This document shows positions 28,632 to 36,763 of a stretch of DNA of 64,000 nt, in pieces. This stretch comes from Furfurilactobacillus milii. Its GTDB lineage: Bacteria; Bacillota; Bacilli; Lactobacillales; Lactobacillaceae. How positions within the stretch are numbered: the first letter of the stretch is position 1; every line of letters starts with the position of its first letter. The notes below the pieces were generated by a model. It searched no databases and was not told the origin of the DNA. It was given only the letters and a program-made list of their open reading frames with translations. Location: NCBI RefSeq assembly GCF_021654115.1, contig NZ_JAIWJF010000003.1, forward strand, positions 62,001-126,000. The letters are read 5' to 3'. Position numbers and translations under genes: made by a program.

Positions 28632-29048
28632 CTAGTCTTGCAGGTCGGAATATGAGACTTTGCCGGATTCACGGACCTTTACTGCAAGTGATGTGAAACG
28701 TAATATTGCGGGATCGATGTAGTTTAATGATTTTTGAAATCCGTTAAGATAATCCGTCCAGGAGGAGTCTAACTCCTGTGGGTTAATGATAAGAAAACGC
28801 CCTTTTAGCATTAGGGATGTATGAGCATCCTCGTTAAAACAATAAATAGCTGCATTGGTTGTGTTGCTCAAATTTTTAACTGTGGCAGAATTGTGCTTTG
28901 TATAGAAAAAGATTGTGTCTAATGATCTGTCCATTTTCAAGGGAGTAAGGGCTGTGATGTTTGGAAAACCAAGTGAGTCTATTGTGGAAACTTGAAACAC
29001 AGTGGCCGATTCAAGCATCTTTTCTGCGACTTTAATGGTTTTTAGCAT
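28632..29048 (-). CDS. PNPOx-fold (general stress protein 26-like) protein
   Basis: A 138-residue split-barrel protein of the pyridoxamine 5'-phosphate oxidase superfamily: STIDSLGFPNITALTPLKM near residue 20 and IFFYTKHNSATVKNL near residue 46. Such proteins bind FMN, F420 or haem and often have oxidoreductase functions; a specific reaction cannot be assigned. GGAGG precedes the ATG. It converges with aguR with about 70 bases between; no clear terminator is visible there. Confidence 0.75.
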   Translation of the reverse strand: MLKTIKVAEKMLESATVFQVSTIDSLGFPNITALTPLKMDRSLDTIFFYTKHNSATVKNLSNTTNAAIYCFNEDAHTSLMLKGRFLIINPQELDSSWTDYLNGFQKSLNYIDPAILRFTSLAVKVRESGKVSYSDLQD

Positions 29049-29458
29049 GGCTATCCTCCAAATATTTTCTTTAAATAAAGGGTATCATAACAATAAGTAA
29101 TTACGAAAAAAACTGATTGGGAAAATCACTTGTGGTGACTAACGTCTGCTTAATATGCTGTTAATTACGCATTCACTGCAAAATGTGAACACTTTAGTTT
29201 AAGTGTAAAAATAAACATGACCATAAAAAATAAATATTTTTTGTATTTATTTTTCAAAGAACATAATTCACAAACGATTTGCACTCAATATTTATAAAAT
29301 GCAATTTTTGAAAAACAAAACCTCATTTTCCTCTTTATTGCTCTTTTTTTGCTCAATAACAGTTTCTTCTTAATGTGAAAATGAAAACAATGTTCTCCAC
29401 AAACGCTGATTCTATAGGAATCCGAAAAATCGTTTTCATGATTTTACGTTAAAATCCC
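29049..29458. other. AT-rich non-coding stretch
   Basis: About 410 bases without a credible gene, very AT-rich between 29200 and 29350. A cre-like sequence AAAAATCGTTTTCA lies at 29425-29438 (12 of 14), shortly upstream of the promoter at 29459. Confidence 0.4.
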
Positions 29459-29487
29459 TTGTTTTCTGAAAGACGTATGCACTACAA
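29459..29487 (+). promoter_or_regulatory. Promoter of the small secreted peptide gene
   Basis: A -35 element TTGTTT (29459-29464) and a -10 element TACAAT (29482-29487) are 17 bases apart, with the ribosome binding site GGGAGAGAG about 15 bases downstream. Confidence 0.65.
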
Positions 29488-29514
29488 TAGGACTTGCATA
29501 AGGGAGAGAGAAAA

Positions 29515-29679
29515 ATGAAAAAACTATTTTTTAGTGCGCTCGTTGTTGTACTAGTTGTCGCAGGTTCTGTCGTTACAGGTTTTGCATCAACTAGCGCTAC
29601 TCGAGCCAACAAAGACAGTCAGTCATTCAATCAATTATATTCTAAGGTTCTTCAGAAGCAGGATCTGCCACTACAGTAA
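29515..29679 (+). CDS. Small secreted peptide precursor, function unknown
   Basis: A 54-residue protein with a clear signal sequence: MKKLFF, then a hydrophobic core ALVVVLVVAGSVVTGFA, then small residues (FAS, SATRA) suited to signal peptidase cleavage around residue 25-32. The mature part of about 25 residues is polar with no cysteines. It has its own good promoter and a terminator, so it is a complete monocistronic unit. I do not recognise a family; a signalling peptide or secreted fragment are both possible. The frame's earlier start at 29494 is rejected in favour of ATG 29515 with GGGAGAG upstream. Confidence 0.55.
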   Translation: MKKLFFSALVVVLVVAGSVVTGFASTSATRANKDSQSFNQLYSKVLQKQDLPLQ

Positions 29680-29713
29680 TTTCATCGGTTCTTATTGGAT
29701 TGCTATTTTTAAC

Positions 29714-29760
29714 AAAAAGCATTACGTCTATCACACATTTGTGGACGCAATGCTTTTTTA
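29714..29760 (+). terminator. Terminator after the small peptide gene
   Basis: AAAAAGCATTACGTC pairs with GACGCAATGCTTTTTT around a loop containing ATCACACATTTGT. Confidence 0.85.
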
Positions 29761-29964
29761 TGTGAATGTCCTTAATTGAAAAAACGAGACTATTTTTTAG
29801 GGCCGTTGACCCCCGAAAAGATGCCTTCAATGCTCATATTAAAATCGGTTTAGTGATGTTTTACATTGGTTTACAAATCATTAAAATTCTGATGGAAATA
29901 TATGCTATGCTTAGGTTTCTAAGCAACTGGGTTTCAAAAAATGAGTGAATAGGAGCTAACGCAG

Positions 29965-30468
29965 ATGACGGAGATAAGGCGAGCAAAAAGAGCAGTAACT
30001 GATCTTAGCAAGATAACTGCGATTTTGAAGGAATCACACATTATTCACACAGCAATCAACACGGAAGACTTTCCCTATGTGGTGCCGACAAATTACGGCT
30101 TTGAAATAACGGACGATGGTAAATTAACGCTGTACATTCATGGTGCGCCGGAAGGTCGGAAAGTTGACTTGATCAAACGAGATAATCGGGTCGGTTTTGA
30201 GATTGACGATGGGGGTTCATTGATGCCGACTGAATCGACAGAGGCCAGTCATAACTCTTGGCTTTATCACAGTATTATCGGCACTGGCGTGGCTCATCAA
30301 GTGACAGACACAGAGGGTAAAGTACACGCATTACAACAAGTACTGATTCACGAAACAGGTCATGCATGGGAAAACATTGATCCTCATGGTGTTGAGTACG
30401 TAAACGTTTATCGAATTGATGTGCAGGAATACAAGGCCAAACAACATGAAGTACCACAGGCTCAATAG
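29965..30468 (+). CDS. NimA-like PNPOx-fold flavoprotein
   Basis: A 167-residue protein of the nitroimidazole-resistance (NimA)/pyridoxamine 5'-phosphate oxidase-like family. Family features are FPYVVPTNYGFEI near residue 37, LYIHGAPEGRKVDLI near residue 55 and VGFEIDDGGSLMP near residue 76. It is a clear paralogue of the protein at 44974. It may be a flavin- or haem-binding reductase, with unknown substrate. AGGAGC precedes the ATG. Confidence 0.8.
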   Translation: MTEIRRAKRAVTDLSKITAILKESHIIHTAINTEDFPYVVPTNYGFEITDDGKLTLYIHGAPEGRKVDLIKRDNRVGFEIDDGGSLMPTESTEASHNSWLYHSIIGTGVAHQVTDTEGKVHALQQVLIHETGHAWENIDPHGVEYVNVYRIDVQEYKAKQHEVPQAQ

Positions 30469-30575
30469 CGACTTGAACGCACCAAAATCAAAATGTACAC
30501 GTTGGCCTTGTTAGTTCAAACTTATTTGAGTCTCACAGACTGAGACACGAATTTAAAAACTTGGGGATAATATAA

Positions 30576-31082
30576 ATGACAAGTGGATTAACCACACACC
30601 TGATTGCTAATGCCGGTCGTGGTAAACGTTTTTTACTTACCAATGAAGACGGTCACGAATTGGGCCGTGTTAAAAATCACGGTTGGACGAATTTGTGGAA
30701 CCAATTTTTGGGCTGGGCTGTGGCAATGCCAATTCATGACGAACTCACCGTGGAAGGAATGACGTTAACGGTCGAGTCGAAGACACATTTATTGAGTGGT
30801 AAATACCGTTTGGAGATCAACCATCAGCCGGTGGCATTAGTGGTAACCCATAATTTTCAAAACGGTTATCTCATTAACGTGAAGAATGAACGCTACCAGT
30901 TGAAGGCCGGGCTTGGTAATGCCAGCTTTCAGATAATTCGTTCAGCTGATCAAACACCGGTAGTTAGTATGCGGCAGCAAATTGATGATCCTGATGCGTT
31001 TTCGGTCACTGTAAATGAATCCTTCGGCCTATTGACCGGTATTGGGTTAGCGATGATCATCATGCGCGAACAGGGGAAGTAA
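30576..31082 (+). CDS. Hypothetical beta-rich protein (LURP-one/tubby-like fold suspected)
   Basis: A 168-residue soluble protein made of short alternating hydrophobic strands (GKYRLEINHQPVALVVTHNF, YQLKAGLGNASFQIIRS) and a C-terminal hydrophobic helix LLTGIGLAMIIMRE. The pattern resembles LURP-one/tubby C-terminal-like proteins found widely in lactobacilli; this is a fold impression only. GGGG precedes ATG 30576. No function can be given. Confidence 0.6.
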   Translation: MTSGLTTHLIANAGRGKRFLLTNEDGHELGRVKNHGWTNLWNQFLGWAVAMPIHDELTVEGMTLTVESKTHLLSGKYRLEINHQPVALVVTHNFQNGYLINVKNERYQLKAGLGNASFQIIRSADQTPVVSMRQQIDDPDAFSVTVNESFGLLTGIGLAMIIMREQGK

Positions 31083-31170
31083 TAAAGAATCGCTACTAAA
31101 GAACAGAAAAATAGCGTGACGATGGGATGTTTTATATACTGGATTCAATTAAGTTTGAGGAGGTTTCAGT

Positions 31171-31587
31171 ATGGCAAAATTGACATCCGAAATGAAGGAT
31201 TTGATTTCACAAGCGTTTCCGTTTATTGCGACCGTTGATGAGGATGGAAATCCACAAATTGGTCCAAAGGGCACGCTAAGAGTCATGGACGATGAACATT
31301 TAATCTATAATGAGGAAACTGGGCGCCAGGCTTGGCACAATTTGCAGGCAAACCATAAGATAGCGGTTGCCGTTCATCCTTATCCAGGTAAGATTGGGTT
31401 GCGAGTTGAAGGGTACGCAACAATCTATAAAGATGGCCCTGTATTTGAGGCGGCTCATCAGTATGCAGTGGACAATCAATTGCCTGATTTAATTGCAGCG
31501 GTTGTCATTTCCGTTGACCGAATTGTGAGTCTTAATGCAGGTCCTGACGCTGGTACAGAAATCGCAAACGAACCAGTTCCAGATTAA
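31171..31587 (+). CDS. PNPOx-family protein
   Basis: A 138-residue split-barrel flavin-reductase-like protein: FPFIATVDEDGNPQIGPKG near residue 16, NEETGRQAWHNLQAN near residue 47, and KIGLRVEGYATIY near residue 74. This pattern fits pyridoxamine 5'-phosphate oxidase-related proteins of unknown substrate. GAGGAGG precedes the ATG. It ends at a bidirectional terminator. It is the third PNPOx-fold gene within 3 kb. Confidence 0.8.
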   Translation: MAKLTSEMKDLISQAFPFIATVDEDGNPQIGPKGTLRVMDDEHLIYNEETGRQAWHNLQANHKIAVAVHPYPGKIGLRVEGYATIYKDGPVFEAAHQYAVDNQLPDLIAAVVISVDRIVSLNAGPDAGTEIANEPVPD

Positions 31588-31610
31588 TTTAAAATTTAAT
31601 CAATAAAGCG

Positions 31611-31643
31611 CAAAAAGCCCAATTCGTCAGAGTTGGGCTTTTA
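31611..31643. terminator. Bidirectional terminator
   Basis: AAAAAGCCCAA pairs with TTGGGCTTTT; A and T tracts on the two sides serve both converging genes. Confidence 0.88.
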
Positions 31644-31670
31644 TAACGCATAAAAATGAAATTGAATTTT

Positions 31671-32417
31671 TTATTGAGCAGTGTAGCCACCGTCGACGAC
31701 AAATTCTGATCCGGTAGCGAACTTAGATTCGTCGGAGGCGAGGTAAACACAGATGTTTGCAATATCATCAGGTTCACCGATGTGACCAACTGGTGTTAAT
31801 TTTGTTTGAGCTTCTTCCATTCCTGGTTGGGCTTCCACTAATGGTGTCTTGATGTACCCAGGGTGCACAGTGTTGACGCGCACGCCGTAACCTTGTTTTG
31901 CGGCATACAACGCTGCAGACTTGCTGAATAAGCGAACGCCACCTTTAGATGCATTGTAAGCAGCCAATAGTGGGTCACCGATGAAACCTTCAATGGAGGA
32001 CATGTTGATAATAGAGCCGCCGTGGTCCTTCATTGCAATCATGCCGTACTTTGTACCATAGAAGACACCATCCAAGTTAATTCCCAGCAATTGGTGCCAT
32101 TCGTCAGCTGTGGTGTGCTCAACATCTTTCGCAATGGCGATGCCGGCATTGTTGACAATGATATCAAGCTTACCAAACTTAGCAACAGTATCATCAATAA
32201 CTTCTTTAAAGCGAGCTTCATCAGAGGCATCTTGTTGCATATAAAGAGCGTTGTCACCGCCGTTAAGACCATCGAGTGCTGTTTGACCGTCATCCTTGTT
32301 GCGTGAGGTGATAACAACTTTAGCACCTTCCCGCAAAAAAGCGGCGGCGGTTGCCAGCCCGATACCCTTGGTTCCACCTGTGATAATTGCAACTTTATCC
32401 GTTAAACGATTTGCCAT
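31671..32417 (-). CDS. (R)-specific secondary alcohol dehydrogenase, SDR family
   Basis: A 248-residue short-chain dehydrogenase/reductase closely matching the NADP-dependent, Mg2+-containing R-alcohol dehydrogenase of Lactobacillus brevis/kefiri. Visible are TGGTKGIG (13-20), NNAG (89-92), Ser at 140-141 and Tyr154/Lys158 in YNASK, and the C-terminal GSEFVVDGGYTAQ whose last Gln binds Mg2+ in that enzyme. It reduces ketones to R-alcohols. ATG 32417 is chosen because GGAGG is too close to the ATG at 32423. It is divergent from the nitroreductase gene. Confidence 0.87.
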   Translation of the reverse strand: MANRLTDKVAIITGGTKGIGLATAAAFLREGAKVVITSRNKDDGQTALDGLNGGDNALYMQQDASDEARFKEVIDDTVAKFGKLDIIVNNAGIAIAKDVEHTTADEWHQLLGINLDGVFYGTKYGMIAMKDHGGSIINMSSIEGFIGDPLLAAYNASKGGVRLFSKSAALYAAKQGYGVRVNTVHPGYIKTPLVEAQPGMEEAQTKLTPVGHIGEPDDIANICVYLASDESKFATGSEFVVDGGYTAQ

Positions 32418-32523
32418 TTTCATAACCTCCATTGGTTTAGGTTGCTGCTACACCGTTATTTTCGCATGTTTGGTAAATAATGTGAAGTAATATACAAAAT
32501 GAAAATAATTGAAAATGTTGTTG

Positions 32524-32538
32524 CTTACTTTTCGTAAG
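32524..32538. promoter_or_regulatory. Inverted repeat in the divergent promoter region
   Basis: CTTACTTTTCGTAAG has 5-bp arms and resembles operators of HxlR/MarR-type thiol-stress regulators (for example the YodB box family). It lies between the alcohol dehydrogenase and nitroreductase genes. No such regulator gene is adjacent. Confidence 0.4.
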
Positions 32539-32595
32539 TGCGATATAGTAAACCCCGTTATAGAAAACAATGACAAAACTTTGGAGGACGATGAC

Positions 32596-33198
32596 ATGGA
32601 AACAGAACTTTTAAGCTTGATGAAGCAACGTCGATCAATTTACAACTTGGGTAAAAAGGTGAATCAGTCGCAAGAAGACATCACTGCGATGCTTAAGGAT
32701 GTAATCAAGGAGTCACCGTCCGCCTTTAATAGTCAAACAACGCGTGTGGTTTTTGCTTTTGGCGACGCTCACGAAAAGGTTTGGGACATTGTGTTAGACG
32801 AACTGAAGAAGGTTGCGCCTGCGGAGGCATTTGAAGGCAGCAAGCAAAAGGTTGAACAGCAGTTTAAGGCTGGATTTGGGACGATTCTGTGGTTTACCGA
32901 CATGGATAAAGTTAAGGAATTGGAAGATGGCTTCCCACTGTATGCTGATAATTTCTACGACTGGTCTGAACAACATATTGGTAACAGTCAGTTTGCAGCA
33001 TGGACTGCGTTAGCTGAGAACAATCTGGGTGCATCCGTTCAACATTACAACCCGCTTATTGACGACAGCATTGCTAAGGCTTTTGACTTGCCAAGTAACT
33101 GGCGCTTACGCAGTGAAATGCCATTTGGGTCAATCGAAAGTGCGGCCGACGACAAAGATTATATGGATGACGAAGATCGTTTTAAAACAATCGATTAG
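32596..33198 (+). CDS. Nitroreductase-family oxidoreductase
   Basis: A 200-residue FMN-dependent nitroreductase-family protein: MKQRRSIYNLGKKVNQS with the FMN-contacting RRS near residue 11, ESPSAFNSQTTRVVF near residue 45, and SQFAAWTALAENNLGASVQHYNP near residue 132. Proteins of this subgroup reduce quinones, nitro compounds or lipid-derived electrophiles. ATG 32596 follows GGAGG by eight bases; the longer frame from 32509 is rejected. Confidence 0.85.
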   Translation: METELLSLMKQRRSIYNLGKKVNQSQEDITAMLKDVIKESPSAFNSQTTRVVFAFGDAHEKVWDIVLDELKKVAPAEAFEGSKQKVEQQFKAGFGTILWFTDMDKVKELEDGFPLYADNFYDWSEQHIGNSQFAAWTALAENNLGASVQHYNPLIDDSIAKAFDLPSNWRLRSEMPFGSIESAADDKDYMDDEDRFKTID

Positions 33199-33501
33199 TA
33201 CAAATGGTTTTAGCAAAACGACGTTTAAAATGATGCGAAAAGCCTATTTGTATATGGGATTCACCAATTTGTAAAGTGTCTTTTCACAATATTGGTATAT
33301 ATCATATTGATAATCGGTAAATTGTTTTACTCACTTAAATAAATGCCCGTATAAGACTATTTATAAGCGATGATAAATAGAACGTACGCAACTTAAATAG
33401 TATATTTTTAATATTTGGTATATCCTTTTTATGAAAAAACGGTTATAATGTCCATATAGCAATTATCAATGGGCATTAACTGTTTCAAAGGAGGGTGTAC
33501 C
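33199..33501. other. Non-coding AT-rich stretch upstream of an orphan gene
   Basis: No gene is visible. The stretch is rich in TTGGTATAT-type repeats (33292, 33415) and ends with a -10-like TATAAT at 33444-33449 that lacks a well spaced -35 element. It probably carries the promoter of the following gene. Confidence 0.4.
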
Positions 33502-34080
33502 ATGGCAAACATTCTATTTATCAATGCGGATCAGCAGAGCACGCAAACGTTGATTTCGGCAATGGCCGCAGCTCAACCTGCGGATCGCTTGCGTTTGACC
33601 ACGATGCATCCCCACAGCTTATCAAAGCAGGTTCGCGCACGTTTTGAAATTCTGGTTGGTGCGGCTGACGATGGCCTATTCATGGCTGAGGCTACTGCCG
33701 GTATCGACGCTGTGTACCTAACTTCAGGGATGGCGACAGTTAAATACTTGCACACCTTGAGTTGGGCACTGACTAATTTCAAACGACCGGTAAAACGGAT
33801 CGTTTTGACGAACAATGCTGCGTCTGATGGTGAAGTGAAGACCGTAACACCGTTTTGTTCGGATCGGTTGGCAGTATTGACGGCATTAGGTGCAACGCAT
33901 GTGGCATTTGTCTTTGTCCAACAGGTTGCTGCCAAAGTTGCTGATCGTGTCTTAATTGAGACAGTTGATGCCCGTAGTCGAGTTTTGCGGCAGGTTATCG
34001 AGTTGCAGCAGTGGAATCAATGGTTGATTACACTGCTGTCAGCAAATGTTGCCAAACCATGGGTCGGTATTGCAAATTAA
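33502..34080 (+). CDS. Hypothetical protein, Rossmann-like N-terminus
   Basis: A 192-residue soluble protein I do not recognise. The first residues MANILFINADQQS and the alternation of hydrophobic strands and helices (IDAVYLTSGMATVKYL, RIVLTNNAASDGEV) suggest a nucleotide- or sugar-binding Rossmann-like fold, possibly a diverged NAD(P)-binding protein lacking a clear glycine motif. GGAGGG precedes ATG 33502. It is a single-gene unit closed by a strong terminator. Confidence 0.6.
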   Translation: MANILFINADQQSTQTLISAMAAAQPADRLRLTTMHPHSLSKQVRARFEILVGAADDGLFMAEATAGIDAVYLTSGMATVKYLHTLSWALTNFKRPVKRIVLTNNAASDGEVKTVTPFCSDRLAVLTALGATHVAFVFVQQVAAKVADRVLIETVDARSRVLRQVIELQQWNQWLITLLSANVAKPWVGIAN

Positions 34081-34103
34081 GCGATTTTATATTTGAAATG
34101 AAG

Positions 34104-34138
34104 AAAGGCGATCACTGAATTTCAGTGATCGCCTTTTT
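34104..34138 (+). terminator. Strong terminator
   Basis: AAAGGCGATCACTGAA pairs with TTCAGTGATCGCC in a near-perfect stem with a TTTTT tail. Confidence 0.9.
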
Positions 34139-34167
34139 GTGGATCGATTAAATTTTAAATTACTGAA

Positions 34168-34353
34168 CTAGTCGTCAATTCGGGCAAATTGCAGGCTCAA
34201 CAGACTGTTGAACAGTGACTGATCAAAACGATGATTTTCTGACCGAACGCTGCTTGGCACGATAACGGTCCGATCTTCTTTTGTCTGTACCTTTGTTTTA
34301 AATAAGCGACGTAGTTTTGATGTAATGATGTTGCGATGTGCTTCAGTTTCCAT
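34168..34353 (-). CDS. Small hypothetical protein
   Basis: A 61-residue charged protein (many Lys, Arg, Glu), no membrane segment and no family recognised. The only support is a good ribosome binding site, GGAGGG, seven bases before ATG 34353, and a position just downstream of a terminator on the opposite strand. A short non-coding stretch with a possible promoter precedes it. Confidence 0.45.
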   Translation of the reverse strand: METEAHRNIITSKLRRLFKTKVQTKEDRTVIVPSSVRSENHRFDQSLFNSLLSLQFARIDD

Positions 34354-34546
34354 CTGCTGTCCCTCCATGCGAGAAATCTAAAAAAATTGACTACTTATAA
34401 ATACCATCTTTTTTAAGATGGGTCAATAGAAATGCTCGATAAAAGTCAGAAAAGGTCAAACTTTTTACAAAAGCAAATGAAAACGTCATCATTGGTCCTT
34501 AAAGTGATTGTTTTTTAACGCACTTGGGGTAAAAAACTAAGCAACA

Positions 34547-34678
34547 TTAAAAGTTCACCGTGAGGATTGATTCGATAAGATACTGACAAATTTTGGATAG
34601 CGACAGAGGCATGTTAAAGATGGTCGCGGCGATCCACCAGCACAGTAGACCAACGGTTAAAGTAGTTAAATGTTTCAT
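34547..34678 (-). CDS. Small membrane peptide
   Basis: A 43-residue peptide with one predicted membrane helix (LTVGLLCWWIAATIFNM). It follows the DUF2922 gene after a terminator and has a very strong GGAGGAG ribosome binding site before ATG 34678. Short hydrophobic peptides commonly accompany DUF1659/DUF2922 genes in Firmicutes. The longer frame that contains it overlaps the neighbour and is not used. Confidence 0.55.
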   Translation of the reverse strand: MKHLTTLTVGLLCWWIAATIFNMPLSLSKICQYLIESILTVNF

Positions 34679-34724
34679 GTAATCTCCTCCAGAAACAGTA
34701 TTAGAATTTAACGCTACGTTTACA

Positions 34725-34762
34725 TAAAAAGAGGCACGCCTCCAGAAGTGGACAGGCGTGCC
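34725..34762 (-). terminator. Terminator after the DUF2922 gene
   Basis: GGCACGCCT pairs with AGGCGTGCC; reading the minus strand, the stem is followed by CTTTTTATG. Confidence 0.8.
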
Positions 34763-34784
34763 AATGTTTGCTAGAACTTGACGG

Positions 34785-35081
34785 TTAAACTTGTGGTTGT
34801 GCAGTGGTGCTTGGGGCAGATGATGCAGGCGGTGTTGGAACATGAGGTTTCTTGGTCGGTTCATCGTCAAAGATCACCGTATTTACAGTGTCGATATACT
34901 GAGCCGAAACGGGGGTTACGTATGTCAGGTGGTTATCTTTATCAACCACCACGTTTGATTCTGCGATGGTCTTCATTGCGGCACGGACTGCGGATTCAGT
35001 TAAGTCTTCACTAACGTATCGTAGTTTTAGGTGGCTGGCCTTGCCGTCACCGTTTTTGAATTTTAAACTGAGCTCTTTCAT
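34785..35081 (-). CDS. DUF2922-family protein
   Basis: A 98-residue protein matching DUF2922: KELSLKFKNGDGKASHLKL at the start, AVRAAMKTIAES in the middle, then a Pro/Thr/Ser-rich C-terminal tail (about residues 76-98) that is unusual for this short family. Function is unknown. It follows the DUF1659 gene by 25 bases, the typical pairing in Firmicutes. Confidence 0.75.
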   Translation of the reverse strand: MKELSLKFKNGDGKASHLKLRYVSEDLTESAVRAAMKTIAESNVVVDKDNHLTYVTPVSAQYIDTVNTVIFDDEPTKKPHVPTPPASSAPSTTAQPQV

Positions 35082-35106
35082 AGACTAATTCTCCTTTGAG
35101 TGTGAG

Positions 35107-35310
35107 TTAGGCGTTCGCTTCTTGCTTTGTGGTAACAAAGATGTCGTTAACACTGTCGTTTGACAGACTTGCAATTGCTGCGCCAAACTTGTTCAGTTGA
35201 TCATCAGTGACGTTTTGAGCAACGGTATTATAGTTCCGTTTGATTGGCGTACTGTGACCTTCACCTGAAATAAGATATTGAACGCTCGTTTTAAGCCATT
35301 TTTGTGACAT
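35107..35310 (-). CDS. DUF1659-family protein
   Basis: A 67-residue protein resembling DUF1659: hydrophobic start, YNTVAQNVTDDQLNKFGAAIASLS in the middle. Its function is unknown; it is paired with DUF2922. AAGGAG precedes the ATG. Confidence 0.7.
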   Translation of the reverse strand: MSQKWLKTSVQYLISGEGHSTPIKRNYNTVAQNVTDDQLNKFGAAIASLSNDSVNDIFVTTKQEANA

Positions 35311-35454
35311 GTGTTTCTCTCCTTAAATGTTGAGGTATTTGTATATCGTGGCCACGACTACATCATTAGTAACGAAATGACGAGCGCACTTTGTAAAGGT
35401 AATTTTTATGGCGTAGTAAGTCTACAAAGGCTTCGTGCCAGTACATTTCGGCGC

Positions 35455-35505
35455 AAAAAAAACTTTGCCAATCCTTGGTAAAAAAGTACCAAGGTGACAA
35501 AGTTT
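35455..35505 (-). terminator. Terminator after the 346-residue hypothetical gene
   Basis: AAACTTTGCCAATCCTTGG pairs imperfectly with CCAAGGTGACAAAGTTT; on the minus strand the stem is followed by an eight-T run. Confidence 0.85.
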
Positions 35506-35523
35506 ATGGTGTTCTATATTTAA

Positions 35524-36564
35524 TTAACGCTGTTGAACGGCTGCATCGTATTGTTGCTGAAGTAGGGAAATGGCGCGTGGCTCTGCCCGTGGACTAGTGT
35601 ATGGTTTCATCGCTAACCGACGAACCATCGGGTCATTCTCGCCATAGTTTACGTCAAACAAAGCGTGGCGACTTTCAGGTTGACCATAATCGTTTGAGTC
35701 AGCATAATTGAAAGATGCCCCGTTAACTAGGGCGTTGCGTTCTTCTAAGGTTAGACCGCGGACGTATGCTGGCACATCATTTACATTAGCAATTTGTCCC
35801 AGTGGCACAATGATGAATGTCGGTTCGGGAACGGGGGCAATCACAAATTCACTATGAAAATCGACTAGTCGTTTGAAATTAGCGGTTGGGAGTGCCGGCA
35901 ACACGCCGCGTGCTAAAGCCTCTGGCTGCTTGTTATGCATACGGGAAGAGTCTGCTTTACTGGCAATATTGCCGTGAGCGATGGCGTCTTTGTCAAATGC
36001 AATGAGCGCTTCGAGATCGTTTTCTCCGTTGAGTTCAAATGAACGCCGCACAAATGCGACGTTATGTGCATCGATTAAGTACCGTAACTGATGAACCATG
36101 CGTACCGTTGCGTCATCTTGAGCCAGTCCGTTTGGAAAAGCTGCCTGAACAGTATGAGCAAGTTCGCGCCAGAAGGGGTCGCTGGGACCGGCTTCACGGG
36201 CGAATTCATGATCCGCCACTAAATCGCCGGTGTTGCTGTTGAGATGAGCACCCAGGATTGAAAGTAATTGTCGCATTTTGTCCAGCGGCGCCATCGAACT
36301 GGCGGCAAATAAAGTGGTAAATGCTGAACTGCCTACGGTGGCACTGGATGCTTGCCAGTTACTAAACTGGGTCTTTAAATTAGCATCGTTAACTGTTGAC
36401 GCGATTTTTTTAGTTAAAGCTGTTAAAGCTGCTTCGTCCCATTGCTGGTGATCTGCCAACCGTACCAGCAAATCGTAGGTTCCTTCGACATAGGCTGACA
36501 TGTTACTGTCGGACAAACTGACAGGTGGTTCAATTAGCGAAATAAGTCTTTGATGTTGCGCCAT
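35524..36564 (-). CDS. Hypothetical protein, DUF3114-like
   Basis: A 346-residue soluble protein without membrane segments. A central stretch RMVHQLRYLIDAHNVAFVRRSF near residue 170 (two parts) and a conserved-looking C-terminus (RGLTLEERNALVNGASFNYAD, HALFDVNYGENDPMV) suggest a defined domain, possibly DUF3114, but I hold that loosely. GAGGAGG lies six bases before ATG 36564, so the long N-terminal extension to 36645 is rejected. It is monocistronic, closed by a strong terminator. Confidence 0.6.
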   Translation of the reverse strand: MAQHQRLISLIEPPVSLSDSNMSAYVEGTYDLLVRLADHQQWDEAALTALTKKIASTVNDANLKTQFSNWQASSATVGSSAFTTLFAASSMAPLDKMRQLLSILGAHLNSNTGDLVADHEFAREAGPSDPFWRELAHTVQAAFPNGLAQDDATVRMVHQLRYLIDAHNVAFVRRSFELNGENDLEALIAFDKDAIAHGNIASKADSSRMHNKQPEALARGVLPALPTANFKRLVDFHSEFVIAPVPEPTFIIVPLGQIANVNDVPAYVRGLTLEERNALVNGASFNYADSNDYGQPESRHALFDVNYGENDPMVRRLAMKPYTSPRAEPRAISLLQQQYDAAVQQR

Positions 36565-36763
36565 AATGCGCCTCCTCGTTCTTCTTAGCGTAAGGGTAAC
36601 ACATTGCGACGGGGAAAAAGAAATGTTTGAATGAAAATTATCCATTTGATTAGCAAATGGGATTTACGAAAGCTGATCTACATGAACAGTGGTAAATTGA
36701 AAGAAAGTTATTAAATAGCCGAACTCGATTTTTATTTCAGGGGAAAGGGTCGTTAATTATTCA

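Noticed and set aside
29766-29948. 60-residue hydrophobic frame upstream of the NimA-like gene
   Set aside because: Starts in the tail of a terminator and has no ribosome binding site.
33573-33935. 120-residue minus-strand frame opposite the gene at 33502
   Set aside because: No ribosome binding site, low-complexity composition; the plus-strand gene has GGAGGG and a terminator.
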